A stretch of 64,000 bases of DNA from Chrysopilus asiliformis (lineage: Eukaryota > Arthropoda > Insecta > Diptera > Rhagionidae): the NCBI GenBank assembly GCA_964034945.1, contig OZ035964.1:3215107-3279106 (forward strand), in the 5' to 3' direction. Below, piece after piece: positions 1 to 28,945 of this stretch (positions within the stretch are counted from its first letter, which is position 1; every line of letters starts with the position of its first letter). A program made the translations under genes and the position numbers. The notes under the pieces are model-generated. The model was given only the letters and a program-made list of their open reading frames with translations, was not told the DNA's origin and made no database searches.

Positions 1-1299
1 TGGACCCTAGCGGTCTATGCGAGGCCCTGCAATCGAGCAGGCCGCCACCGAACCTAACCTAACCTAGCAGTAAGCGAACCAGACACAAATCCAATACGAA
101 TTTAATTTAATACTAGTATTAAATTTAAAAAAAATAAAATAAAAAACAAATCTTTTGATCGCGTTCTTGGCTGAAATAATTCATTTTTGCTGAGTTTCCA
201 ACCCAAAATATATGAAGATTGCTACAACACTGCAACTGAAGATTGCTACAACTTTCCGGTGTATCCTTCGGTGTTATTGTTTGGATTGCTTTGGACATCT
301 AGCAGAAAATAAACGAAACCTTGTTAGCACTGTTCCATGGAATTTAAACTTGACAAAAGTCTTACCATAAAAACAATTTCCGATTGCGGTGAGCGTAGAA
401 ATCACCGCGACACGACTTCCGGAAATTCCGTAAATTTGAAGTCGCTGATGTTCTTGGAGGTGCTGGCGGCTATTTTCACAATTTTGGACATCTTGTTCAG
501 TGATATCACCGCCCATTTTTCTAATCGAAGAACGGACAATGGATTCGTGATCAGTGGTCCGCCATTCGCCTTATTTCAAAATCCTCGGAATTAATTTTCT
601 TTGAATAGATGTCTCGGAAATAATTTTTCTGGTTGAAAACGAGTTGTGGATTTCGACCGCCTGTGTTGGGATTGAAAAGGAGTGGAGGCAGGGATTAATT
701 CAGTTAATCAAATTCAAATTAAGCTTTTTAAATGTTCAAATAACTTTTTTAATTTTCTTTTATTTTTATTATTATTTTTTTTTTTAATTTTTTTTTTGAA
801 CACAAACATTTTTTTTATTTATTTACAAATCAATCAACTATATGTCATTAGACTCTCTTTTGTTTATATCTTAATTAATTTATGAAACTGCGATAATGTG
901 TGTTTTTTTCTTCTTTATTTTTATATTTTTCAAACGCACACATTTTTTTAAGAAAGAAATTCTTCCATACTTATGCGAATTAAACAAATTTGCCTTGCAT
1001 TTATGATTTATTTATATATATAAATGTATATATATATATATTAACGGTTAGTTTATACTTTTTGATATAAGATTTTGAAATTTCACTTTTTTAACTTTTA
1101 GACTACAGGTATTTTTTTTTCATTAAAGTCATAGGTTTTTGTTTGGAATATTTGGAATCTCTTTAGTGCACCGAGTCTCCAAGTTTGTCAGTGACCCCGC
1201 CAGTCTAAAAGTTAATAAACCTCTTTTTCAATTTTATTTATTTGATAGGGTTTTTTTCATAGTACCGAGATTGAGTTTTCATAAAAGGCAGAAGATAGT
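1..1299. repeat. Copy 1 of a >=1.3 kb direct repeat
   Basis: This segment recurs at 2627-3925 with a constant offset of 2626 bases. Even homopolymer lengths (for example the poly-T stretch near 770-800) and the TA run near 1014-1045 agree, so the copies look identical by eye. Copy 1 starts at the window edge and may extend to the left. Its first 70 bases look like a retrotransposon 3' tail ending in AACCT repeats (51-65). Short ORFs inside (80 aa minus at 274-516, 85 aa plus at 337-594, 67 aa at 682-885) are present in both copies, resemble nothing I know, and are not called as genes. Identity stops exactly at 1299/3925, where copy 1 runs into retrotransposon sequence. Confidence 0.93.
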
Positions 1300-1952
1300 A
1301 AAAAACATCAGAATGTTGGGCATCGAAATAAATGAGAGGCTCCAATGGAGTGATCATATTTTTAAAATAGCAAAGGACGCATCGCAGTGCCTAGGCTTCC
1401 TGGGACGATGCAAAAAATATTTCGCACCAGTCGACGTCCTTAACATTTACAAGAGCTACATTCGACCGAGACTCGAGGGCTGGAGCCCCAAAAACTGTCC
1501 TCCAACTGCTGGACCGAATCCAAAAACGTGCGATAGTGCGATTGACACATTCATTACCGTCTCTCGAGCATTGTCGCTCTGTTGGAGTACTCAGCATATT
1601 CTACAAATATTTCAATGGGAAATGTTCCACCGAAATTTCCCAACTTATTCCTCCACGGTATATTTTCCCTAGACCCTCTCGTGCAGCTACACGTGCGCAC
1701 GACTTCTTCCTTGAGCCTCTCCGCTTTCGTACAGTAAAGTTTAGGGGTTCCTTCATTCCGCGAACAACAAGACTTTGGAACAATTTACCATCCGATGTGT
1801 TCCCCCCGGACTATAACCCGCAGAAGTTCAAGGAGGACATAAATCGGCATCTCCTTTTGTCCTTCCAACCATCCCGAGTTGTGCTTCGACATTAAAGGGT
1901 CTTCCCCTAAGCTCTGGCTGGATCTACAAAAAAAAAAAAAAAAAAAAAAAAA
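1300..1952 (+). mobile_element. 5'-truncated non-LTR (LINE) retrotransposon 3' end with poly-A
   Basis: The translation matches the C-terminal part of insect LINE reverse transcriptases (Jockey/CR1-like consensus): a block with LGIEINERLQWSDHI, a KDASQCLGFLGR segment and an IYKSYIRPRLE motif around 1312-1475, then in another frame a PRTTRLWNNLPSDVF motif (about 1760-1805) and an FKEDINRHLL motif before a stop at 1893-1895. The frame change near 1475-1535 means a frameshift or small deletion, so the copy is dead. A tract of 25 A residues (1928-1952) closes the element, as expected for target-primed insertion. Its 5' end coincides with the break point of the 1.3 kb duplication. Confidence 0.8.
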
Positions 1953-2397
1953 TTTCCAATAAGATTTTTTAAAATTTATTCTAACCTAAATAACTTTTGT
2001 TCTTGCACTCTTTTGATAAAATGCACCGTTTTTGAGATATTCGCAAAAAACTTTTTCGTTCGTATGGGCGGTACCCCCCGTTTTTGCCCATTAACGAACT
2101 TGGCCTTGCATTTTACGAAAAACGGATCTGCGCAAAATTTCAATCCGTGCGCCCGCAATCCGCGCCACAGATGGACAGACGGACGGACGGACGGACAGAC
2201 GGAGGGACGGACAGACGGACAGACAGACGGGCGGACGGACAGACGGAGGGACGGACGGACATGCAAAAATTAATTATTTTCATCATTCTAAACACACTGG
2301 TGTAATTCATTTTTGTGTGTGATGACGGGATCTTGGCGTTACAAACGGTAAGAGGCAAATTTAATATACCCTATGGTTTCACCATACGGGTATAAAA
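1953..2397 (-). repeat. rep-A copy 1 (TATACCCGTATGG family)
   Basis: Reverse-orientation copy of the family seen complete at 7557-8260. It runs from a TTCCAATAAG block through a GACG/GACA tetranucleotide tract (about 2173-2262) and the conserved GGCGTTACAAACGG motif (2335-2348) to the TATA-bearing end, CACCATACGGGTATA, at 2380-2394. Predicted ORFs here are readings of the microsatellite and not genes. It abuts the poly-A of the LINE fragment on its left. Confidence 0.8.
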
Positions 2398-2399
2398 AT

Positions 2400-2626
2400 C
2401 ATGCTGCCGAAATCGAAAATTTAGCGAAAATCCGAAAACCATTCTACCGGGCAATCAGAAATAGCAGCAAGCGAAGGCTCCGGCACTCGCTTGGAAGCCT
2501 AGAGGTAGCTTCCAAGTTAGATCTGAAAAACATCTTAAACTTCGCGATGGCTACGGGAGTCTTTGACCTCACAAAGACATAGCCACAACGGACAATAGGA
2601 CCTAGGCGTCTTTTATGGTAGCGCTA
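2400..2626 (+). mobile_element. Possible retrotransposon ORF C-terminus and 3' UTR
   Basis: An open frame running to a TAG at 2580-2582 encodes a segment ending LKNILNFAMATGVFDLTKT, which resembles the short conserved tail at the C-terminus of many RNase H-containing insect LINE polyproteins. It is followed by a G/C-richer stretch that leads into the repeat unit beginning at 2627, with (AACCT)3 at 2677-2691. I infer a LINE 3' end. It is separate from the element at 1300-1952, because rep-A lies between them. Confidence 0.45.
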
Positions 2627-3925
2627 TGGACCCTAGCGGTCTATGCGAGGCCCTGCAATCGAGCAGGCCGCCACCGAACCTAACCTAACCTAGCAGTAAG
2701 CGAACCAGACACAAATCCAATACGAATTTAATTTAATACTAGTATTAAATTTAAAAAAAATAAAATAAAAAACAAATCTTTTGATCGCGTTCTTGGCTGA
2801 AATAATTCATTTTTGCTGAGTTTCCAACCCAAAATATATGAAGATTGCTACAACACTGCAACTGAAGATTGCTACAACTTTCCGGTGTATCCTTCGGTGT
2901 TATTGTTTGGATTGCTTTGGACATCTAGCAGAAAATAAACGAAACCTTGTTAGCACTGTTCCATGGAATTTAAACTTGACAAAAGTCTTACCATAAAAAC
3001 AATTTCCGATTGCGGTGAGCGTAGAAATCACCGCGACACGACTTCCGGAAATTCCGTAAATTTGAAGTCGCTGATGTTCTTGGAGGTGCTGGCGGCTATT
3101 TTCACAATTTTGGACATCTTGTTCAGTGATATCACCGCCCATTTTTCTAATCGAAGAACGGACAATGGATTCGTGATCAGTGGTCCGCCATTCGCCTTAT
3201 TTCAAAATCCTCGGAATTAATTTTCTTTGAATAGATGTCTCGGAAATAATTTTTCTGGTTGAAAACGAGTTGTGGATTTCGACCGCCTGTGTTGGGATTG
3301 AAAAGGAGTGGAGGCAGGGATTAATTCAGTTAATCAAATTCAAATTAAGCTTTTTAAATGTTCAAATAACTTTTTTAATTTTCTTTTATTTTTATTATTA
3401 TTTTTTTTTTTAATTTTTTTTTTGAACACAAACATTTTTTTTATTTATTTACAAATCAATCAACTATATGTCATTAGACTCTCTTTTGTTTATATCTTAA
3501 TTAATTTATGAAACTGCGATAATGTGTGTTTTTTTCTTCTTTATTTTTATATTTTTCAAACGCACACATTTTTTTAAGAAAGAAATTCTTCCATACTTAT
3601 GCGAATTAAACAAATTTGCCTTGCATTTATGATTTATTTATATATATAAATGTATATATATATATATTAACGGTTAGTTTATACTTTTTGATATAAGATT
3701 TTGAAATTTCACTTTTTTAACTTTTAGACTACAGGTATTTTTTTTTCATTAAAGTCATAGGTTTTTGTTTGGAATATTTGGAATCTCTTTAGTGCACCGA
3801 GTCTCCAAGTTTGTCAGTGACCCCGCCAGTCTAAAAGTTAATAAACCTCTTTTTCAATTTTATTTATTTGATAGGGTTTTTTTCATAGTACCGAGATTGA
3901 GTTTTCATAAAAGGCAGAAGATAGT
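2627..3925. repeat. Copy 2 of the >=1.3 kb direct repeat
   Basis: Second copy of 1-1299, in the same orientation. To its left (2400-2626) is what looks like the 3' coding end and 3' UTR of a non-LTR element. To its right the sequence continues as ordinary AT-rich DNA (from 3926), so copy 2 may be the ancestral locus and copy 1 the duplicate. A tandem assembly artefact or collapsed haplotypes could give the same picture. Confidence 0.93.
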
Positions 3926-5981
3926 TTTTCATTTTTATTAATCATTTTTTTATTTTACTGAAAAAAAAAATTAATGAAGATATTCGTTTATTATGTCTTG
4001 CCAATAGAATTTCGCTACTGTCTTATTGAATCGCATGCGACTTCAGTCGGAATATGGCAGAAAGCGCTAAAACGTTAGCAAAAAAGAAAAAAAATGGAAT
4101 TTAAGTTATTTACTCACCAACAGAGAAAATGTTCGACCTTTATTTCGTATGCCCAGCGCTTCAAATCATTTCGGCGATATAATTTTGATGAGGTTTTCTA
4201 CAAACTATAATTTTCTCTGTGTCGTTCTTTATTTAAGGTTAAAGAAAACTCAGAGGTTCTTTTCCCTTTTCTCTATGGATTTTAAAAATGATATTGTTTT
4301 TCTGTAGTGATAGAATAAAGTTTAGTTTAGTATACTTGAGTTTCTTTAAGATTAATTTTTCTTCTACAAAAATTTTACTATTTTTTTATTTTACTTTATA
4401 ATATGTTCAATCAGTGTTGTTGTTTTTTTTTTTGTTGATTTTTTTGTTCCTAAATTGTTTATTCTTTTCTTTATCAATTAAATTTTATTTATTATGATAC
4501 ATAACTAAGAGATATGCGCTAAATTTGTTTAGGTTTTTTTTCATTCTTTGTTTTTTTTTTTATTATCGAAATATAGGTTTATATTCATTTAGGTTTGCTT
4601 TGTATGAACATGCATGAATAGAGAAAATGTGAGAAAGATAGAGAGAGTTTAATTTTTCATCATTTAATCGTAATTATTTATTTATTTTTATGTTTTTGAT
4701 GAGAAATATCAATTAAAAGCACCTTAAAATGCGCCAACGCTTTTATTTTTATTTTTTTTTTAGCTTAATGTAAATATTTTTCATTTGTTTAATTATTTGT
4801 TCATATAATTTAATATTCATAATAATATTTAATAAGTTTATTATTATATTTTTTATGTACACACATGAACGCACATTTAATGCAATAACTAATTAAGAAC
4901 GATTTAAGATGTTTTTTTTTCTAAAAAGTTTCCTTGTTATGTGCATTATCACAGGCCTTTCACATTATTTTTAAAATAAAAAATCAAATTAAATTTTTTT
5001 TAGAAACATCAATTACACGCACTTTATTTTATTTTAATATACACCGTTATGAAAAAAAGCACAAAATATATGAAATTACATCTGAGTTAATTTAATTCGT
5101 TTTAAGTATAATGGAATGTCGTTTTTTTTTCTTTTTCAAACGTTCTTAGAACATTAAACTAAGGTTTCTCCTTTTTTTACGTTATTTTAATTAGTTTGAT
5201 TAAATATATACTGATTGGATTCATATATTTCTGGCTATTAGTAGTAAAAAGCGCTCATTGAAATTTATTAAAATTTTTGCCTTAAAGCCCTGTCACACCT
5301 AAGTTAATTTTTGTCTCTTTCAATAAAAAAAATCATCTCCGGATACCGCCAAAACGTGTTTCTTTGGTGGTCTACCCGCAGACACTTTTTAATGTAGGGT
5401 TGCCTCCCCGTCCTCTTTTCCACAGACATTGTCCTCTATTTAAGGCGACCGGAGAATTTTTTTTAAGGTGTCCGAGGGACTGCTTTTCTATGGATGCATT
5501 TTGCTGCCATGGGCGCAATTAAAAACGTACAAAAAATACCTACGATAGAGGACACCGTTTGGGAGAAAAAAATAGGGTGCTGTGGCAGCCATAATTTAAG
5601 GCTATATTTGAACTTGGCATTTAAAATTACCTAAAAATATAATATCTATGGCAAAATGCCATAACAGCTTAAGTTGATTTTCTGGCGAAGCTTAAATTAC
5701 CTGTATTTGAATTTACAGACAGATGACCTTGGCTTCACCTGAAAATCGGCATAAGATGTTTTGGTTTTTAATTAATCAAAACTATTAACAATTATTAACA
5801 ATTTACAGTAAGCGATTTTATGTGTGCATGGGAAGACGCGTGAATGTTTCTGTTTTTGTTTTTTTTTTTATTATGAATTTATTATTATTATCATTTAAAA
5901 GAACGTTCTGTTTGAATCTGTTAGATATGTATTGTAAATCTTCATACTTAGTCAAATAAGTGGCTGAGGAAACTATCGTTT

Positions 5982-6012
<31 letters not shown>

Positions 6013-6345
6013 TTTAATTCATTTGTTTCTATGATGTAAAAATATATAAAAATTCTTATTAATTTTGTTAATTAATTGTGTGAAATAAGACTAATATAGA
6101 CTAAAACTACTTACGTTTGATAAATGTCAAATCGTTCCTAATTAGATACTCAATAATTAGGCATTTGAAAATGCACTGAGAGCTTTTCTGCTTGTTTTTT
6201 TTTGTATTTGTTTTTTCTTGTCAATTGTTAAATTATTAAATTTCTCATAAAGATATCTTGAAATTTCAAAATTTCATCAAAATAATCGGTTTTCTTTAAA
6301 TTTTATTTACGTAATTTTTGTTCTCATATTCACCTCTGATGCGCG
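3926..6345. other. AT-rich spacer, no gene seen
   Basis: No ORF of interest and no recognised element. Poly-T/poly-A runs and a (TTTA)n tract near 5980-6012 dominate. The only less AT-rich part is 5285-5600, containing text about GTCCTC and ACACCGTTTGGG with no recognised coding content. Confidence 0.6.
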
Positions 6346-6628
6346 TCTAAAATTCAGAGATGCAAACCGGTTTCTTGAACTGAACCAAAAAACCACAGAA
6401 CCATCGAAATTTTATGGTTTGGGTTTTTGGTGTGATTTTAATATCTTTCTTATATGTAAGAACTGTAAAAAGATGTTTGAGCCGGACCAAAACCCAAAAA
6501 GATTTCAAAAAAGATGGCCGAACTGAACAAACACTGAAACAGTTTTTAAAAAAGATGGTCGAACTGAACAAACACTGAAACAGTTTTTTTTAAATGATGG
6601 CTGAACCGAACAAAAACAGTAACAGTTT

Positions 6629-7428
6629 TTAACACGTTCGTGACATCGGGTACCACTGGTGGTACATGTACAGTTTTTTAAAACCGCGCGAGTAAATAGT
6701 GGGGTAGTTTTTTTGTGGAAGTAATATAAAAACATAACAAAAGCTATAATTGCCAATCTGGCAATCATTGGAGACCCGTATGGTGATATTCGTATCAAAA
6801 TTCGAACAGTTGTACCAAAATTCCACTTTGAAGTCAAACTTTCCAATAAGATTTTTTAAAATTTATTCCAATCGGATTTTGATGTATGGGAGTTTTATGT
6901 AGAATCATATCCTAAATAACTTTTGTTCTTGGACTTTTTTGATAAGATGCACCGTTTTTGAGATATTCACAAAAAACGATTTCGTTCGTATGGGGGGTAC
7001 CCCCCCTAATGATCCATTTTTACCCATTAACGAACTTAGCCTCGCATTTTACGAAAAACGGATCTGCGCAAAATTTCAAGTCTCTAGCTCAATCCGTGCG
7101 CCCGAAATCCGCGCCACAGACAGACGGACAGACAGACGGACGGACAGACAGACGGACAGACAGACGGACGGACATGCAAAAATTAAATATTTTTATCATT
7201 CTAAACCCACTGGTGTAATTCATTTTTTTGTGCGATGACGGGATCTTGGCGTTACAAACGGTAAGGCAAAGTTAATATACCCTTTGGTTTCACCATACGG
7301 GTATAAACACGCACCGTGTACCACCGATGGCGCACAACCAGAAAACAAATCGCTAGTGTACCACCCGTTGTACACGATGTTCAAATGTAAAAAAAGTTGA
7401 AAAAGCAAATGTCAGGAACGTGTTAAAA
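6629..7428. mobile_element. piggyBac-like MITE interrupted by rep-A
   Basis: Inverted ends TTAACACGTTCGTGACAT (left, about 6631) and GTCAGGAACGTGTTAA (right, about 7412-7427) flank the segment, and TTAA sits at each extremity as in piggyBac target sites. Both ends are followed inward by similar GGTACCAC/GTGGTACA text (6648-6672; 7310-7375), which supports one element split by the rep-A insertion at 6733-7307. No transposase coding is visible, so this would be a non-autonomous derivative. Confidence 0.5.
6733..7307 (-). repeat. rep-A copy 2, reverse orientation
   Basis: Same family as 7557-8260 but inverted. It begins with CATAACAAAAGCTATAATTG, holds TTCCAATAAGATTTT at 6841, a GACAGACGG tract at 7120-7172, the GGCGTTACAAACGG motif at 7248-7261 and the terminal CACCATACGGGTATA at about 7290-7304. 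With copy 3 it forms a large head-to-head inverted repeat with a 250-bp spacer. Confidence 0.8.
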
Positions 7429-7556
7429 TAAATCTAGTAACCAAACCAAAAACAAGAAAGTTTTTTTTAGTGGTTCCGTTCGTTTCAAATTTGAATTTTT
7501 ACGACCGAAAAATGTTTATTATTTTCTAATTTCGACCAGATTTAGAGTCAAACACC

Positions 7557-7817
7557 TTTTTTATACCCGTATGGTGAAACCAAAGGGTATATTAACTTTG
7601 CCTTACCGTTTGTAACGCCAAGATCCCGTCATCACACAAAAAAATGAATTACACCAGTGTGTTTAGAATGATAAAAAAAATTGAATTTTGCATGTCCGTC
7701 CGTCTGTCTGTCCGTCTGTCTGTCCGTCTGTCCGTCTGTCTGTCCGTCTGTCCGTCTGTCCGTCTGTCCGTCCGTCTGTCTGTCCGTCTGTCCGTCTGTC
7801 CGTCTGTCCGTCTGTCC

Positions 7818-7851
<34 letters not shown>

Positions 7852-8260
7852 GGCGCGGATTGCGGGCGCACGAATTGAGCTACAGACTTGAAATTTTTCG
7901 TGAATCCGTTTTTCGTAAAATGCGAGGCTAAGTTCGTTAATGGGCAAAAATGGACCATTAGGGGGGTACCCCCCATACGAACGAAAACTTTTTTTCTGAA
8001 TATCTCAAAAACGGTGAATTTTATCAAAAAAGTCCAAGAACAAAAGTTATTTAGGATATTATTCTACATAAAACTCCCACACATCAAAATCCGATTGGAA
8101 TAAATTTTACAAAATCTTATTGGAAAATTACAAAATCTTATTGGAAAATTTGACTTCAAAATGGAATTTTGATACAACTGTTCGTTGTTCACTTAAATCA
8201 CCATACGGGTTTTCAATAATTGCCAAATTGGCAATTATAGCTTTTGTTATGTTTATGTTA
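7557..8260 (+). repeat. rep-A copy 3, forward orientation (most complete)
   Basis: Order of parts: TTATACCCGTATGGTGAAAC palindromic end (TATACCC pairs with GGGTATA about 20 bases later), the CGTTTGTAACGCC motif (7607-7619), an ACACCAGTGTG palindrome (7652), a (GTCY)n tract at 7695-7852, a GGCGCGGATTGCGGGCG block, CGAAAAACGGAT-type text, a run with GGGGGGTACCCCCC, then CCGATTGGAATAAATTTTAC and a TGGCAATTATAGCTTTTG end. The tail ACAAAATCTTATTGGAAAAT is tandemly duplicated at 8106-8143. Predicted ORFs of up to 131 aa come from the microsatellite and are not called. Confidence 0.82.
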
Positions 8261-8514
8261 ATCTGATGCCAAAAAACATTCCATATGCGCTCTACTAGCC
8301 TTGTATAAGAACCAAAACCACCAAACCATTGAAAATTCTGTGAATAAAAATCAGAACCAAAAGTAAATTTTTGAAATCGAAAACCAGATCCAAATTTTGG
8401 GAGTTTTGGGAAGCCAGAACCACATTTTAGAAATCTAAGAAAGCAAAACCAGAACGAAATCTTGAAATTTTAGGAACACACTCAATAAACTTTTGGTTCG
8501 CATCTCTAGTAAAT

Positions 8515-9404
8515 ATCAACCAATTATTTAAATTTATTAACCACTTTGTTAATAAATGATCGTTTATTTGGCCCTAAAAATTTACTTAATCCTTTGAGGC
8601 ATAGTGGTAAGCATGGTCATCGGCAGGGGTGGGGCACTGAATTGACCATAAAAAATTAAACAAAAAATCTATTAGATAAAATTTACAGTTTCAAGAATTC
8701 CCCAATATTTGGCAGTAATTTTTGAATGGGTTGGAAACGCAGCAAATACCAACCGGACATAAGGGTTTTTGGCCCTTGCAACCCATGCCATTCTAATTAA
8801 GCCATTAATTCTTGACGGACTTCGACTTGTGTTCGAAGTTTTGAAGTTGCATAAAAAATGATAGTTAAAAGTTTTTCTATAGTAATGTGCAAATATCTCA
8901 GTTGGCTGTTCTTTATCCTTAAAAAAAATTAGTACCAAAAAAAATTAGCATTTCCAATATTAATTTCAGGCTGATTAATTATCACCACTAACCAAAAAAC
9001 AAAGAAAAAATATTGTGTTATCTTAAATTGTTCAAAGAATCATGAATAGTGTGTGTGTGTGTGTGTGTTTTTTCCCTAATTTTCTTAAAAATTTAAATAA
9101 ATTTCTTTTTATATCAATGACGTACTAAATTTAGCATAATATGTATTAATGTTAAAATGAAAACATACCATAAATCGCTTCTAGTAATTTGTGTCCTTTT
9201 TAGATTCAATTGATTTTTAGTTTGTCACATTTTTAATTTATCGTAACTTATCATAATTAATTTTAATGTTAATATTTTTAACGCGGGCAAAATATAATTT
9301 CATGGCAACACAAAAATTGTACATTTTTTTAAATCTTATGTTTTATGTTGACTTAAGATTGTAATTGGGTTTTTCAATTATTTTTAAATTTTTTTTTTAA
9401 ATTC
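8515..9404. other. 3' flank of CaMKI, no gene seen
   Basis: AT-rich DNA with a (GT)n run at about 9049-9068. It presumably includes the CaMKI 3' UTR (the gene lies on the minus strand and ends at 9405). I found no canonical AATAAA on the minus strand within the first 400 bases after the stop. The 88-codon minus ORF at 8672-8938 has no recognised similarity. Confidence 0.5.
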
Positions 9405-27616
<18,212 letters not shown>

Positions 27617-28560
27617 ATTTGGCCAATTTTTTTTGCTAAATTTTCTATGGAGAGCTAGAAAAAATTCTCCTTTATTGGTAATTTTTTTTTTTGCTGATGT
27701 TGATTGAATTTTTTTCTCGATTAGATTATAGAAATCACAAATGAAAATATAAATTAATATGAGTACACACACACGCTGAGTAGAATCACAAGATTTTCGT
27801 AATTTTATTAAATTGAGTAATTCAATAACGCGAATTCACAACAACTAAAACGAAAAAAAGCTAAAATAATTTAAATAAAATTAAGTAAACCGTGAAATGC
27901 TGCACCTTCGGGATTTTTTTTTGATTAAATTAAATTACAAAAAAAACTATTTTTTAATACAGTTAAATAGAACTGTTTAAGAAGATTTGTAGATTTTTTA
28001 AGATGGACAAACTTGACGAAACTTTTTGTTTTGTGTTTTTTTTTCTTCAACGAAATAAATTTCTTTTTTTTCAAATTTTTTTCACAATTTCTTATTACTA
28101 GTCCTTGTGGTATTTTTTGATCAAACTATGAATTTTATTTCCAAATATAGATTAATTTTGGTTTTCTTTTCAGAGAAATGTGACTTTTTTCAATTTTTTT
28201 TTTAATTTTAAGGTTATCTGATTGGACACTGTTCGATTATTTCATGCGGTTGCTCTTTTTGCTGCTGGTGTTGGTCGTAAACTTTTTTTTGTTGTCTGAT
28301 GTCAATGGCCAACTGTATTGGCATTGTGTGGATTAAGGATTGGCTCAGGAAATCTGAAATAAATTAAGAAAAAAAAAATATTGTCAAATGTTAACAGCAT
28401 ATGAATTTCTTATTATTAAGAATTAGAATTTAGATTCGACTCCGACCGGCTAAAAGCGTGAGTAGAACAAAACCTAGGAAAACAAAACTCAGTTGGTTAT
28501 AAATTAGATAGCCTATAGTAGGGGCGGTCCGTGCCGTTTTTTCTCTTTGAAAAATGGTTT
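27617..28560. other. Presumed CaMKI 5' UTR and upstream flank
   Basis: Poly-T/poly-A-rich DNA. On the minus strand an acceptor-like TTAATTTATTTCAG ends at 28357 and opens a 36-codon ORF at 28214-28324 (listed separately). No promoter can be placed with confidence. Confidence 0.4.
28214..28324 (-). CDS. Candidate 36-codon upstream ORF near CaMKI
   Basis: Reads MPIQLAIDIRQQKKVYDQHQ and continues Gln/Lys/Glu-rich to a TAA. It follows a good splice-acceptor sequence on the same strand as CaMKI, 600 bases upstream of its ATG. It could be a 5' UTR exon with a short upstream ORF or chance. I do not recognise the peptide, and no matching donor is clear. Confidence 0.2.
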   Translation of the reverse strand: MPIQLAIDIRQQKKVYDQHQQQKEQPHEIIEQCPIR

Positions 28561-28589
28561 TCAAAAATTAACAAAAATACAATAAATTC

Positions 28590-28945
28590 CAGGATTCGGA
28601 TTCAATTTACCCCTTCCCCTTACCCCTCGCCAATAGGCCTATGTTGGAACCAGGGCTACAGCGAACATCCATGCCAAATTTTTGGTCAATTGGCTCAGTA
28701 GTTTTCCCACGAAAGAGAAACTTAGGCGAAAACCCAAGCTTTGGATTCACTTTACCCCCTCCCCTTATTCCCCACTGACCGGGCTGCTTTCCAATAGGCC
28801 TATATTGGAACTAGGCCTATATTGAAACTAGGCCTATATTGGAATCAGGGCTACAGCGAACATCCATGCCAAATTTCAGGTCCATCGGTTCAACCGTGCT
28901 CACGTGAATAAGGAACAGACAGACTGACATTAATTTGTTATTCCA
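28590..28945 (+). repeat. rep-D copy 2 with internal tandem duplication
   Basis: Contains ATTCACTTTACCCCCTCCCC-like text twice, tandem AGGCCTATATTGGAACTAGG units (28796-28845), and GCTACAGCGAACATCCATGC twice, ending at ACAGACAGACTGACATTAAT. The same modules occur at 29560-29890. Confidence 0.65.

Larger units (their letters stand above)
6353..8510. repeat. rep-E composite bounded by AGAGATGC inverted ends
   Basis: The left end reads AGAGATGCAAACC (about 6356-6368) and the right end GGTTCGCATCTCT (about 8494-8507), an inverted pair with one mismatch. Inside both ends are degenerate GAACCAAAACC-type strings (6370-6640 and 8300-8500). The middle is filled by the piggyBac-like element with nested rep-A (6630-7430) and by the second rep-A (7557-8260). 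A related AGATGCAAACC plus GGTTTTGGTT block lies at 21555-22010. Whether 6353-8510 was one mobile unit is an inference. Confidence 0.5.

Noticed and set aside
274..516. 80-codon minus ORF present twice (also 2900-3142)
   Set aside because: Duplicated with the whole 1.3-kb unit, so conservation is not evidence; overlaps another ORF on the opposite strand and resembles nothing known.
7632..8027. 131-codon ORF of QTDRRTDG repeats and neighbours in other frames
   Set aside because: Reading of the GTCY tetranucleotide tract inside rep-A; open in several frames on both strands.
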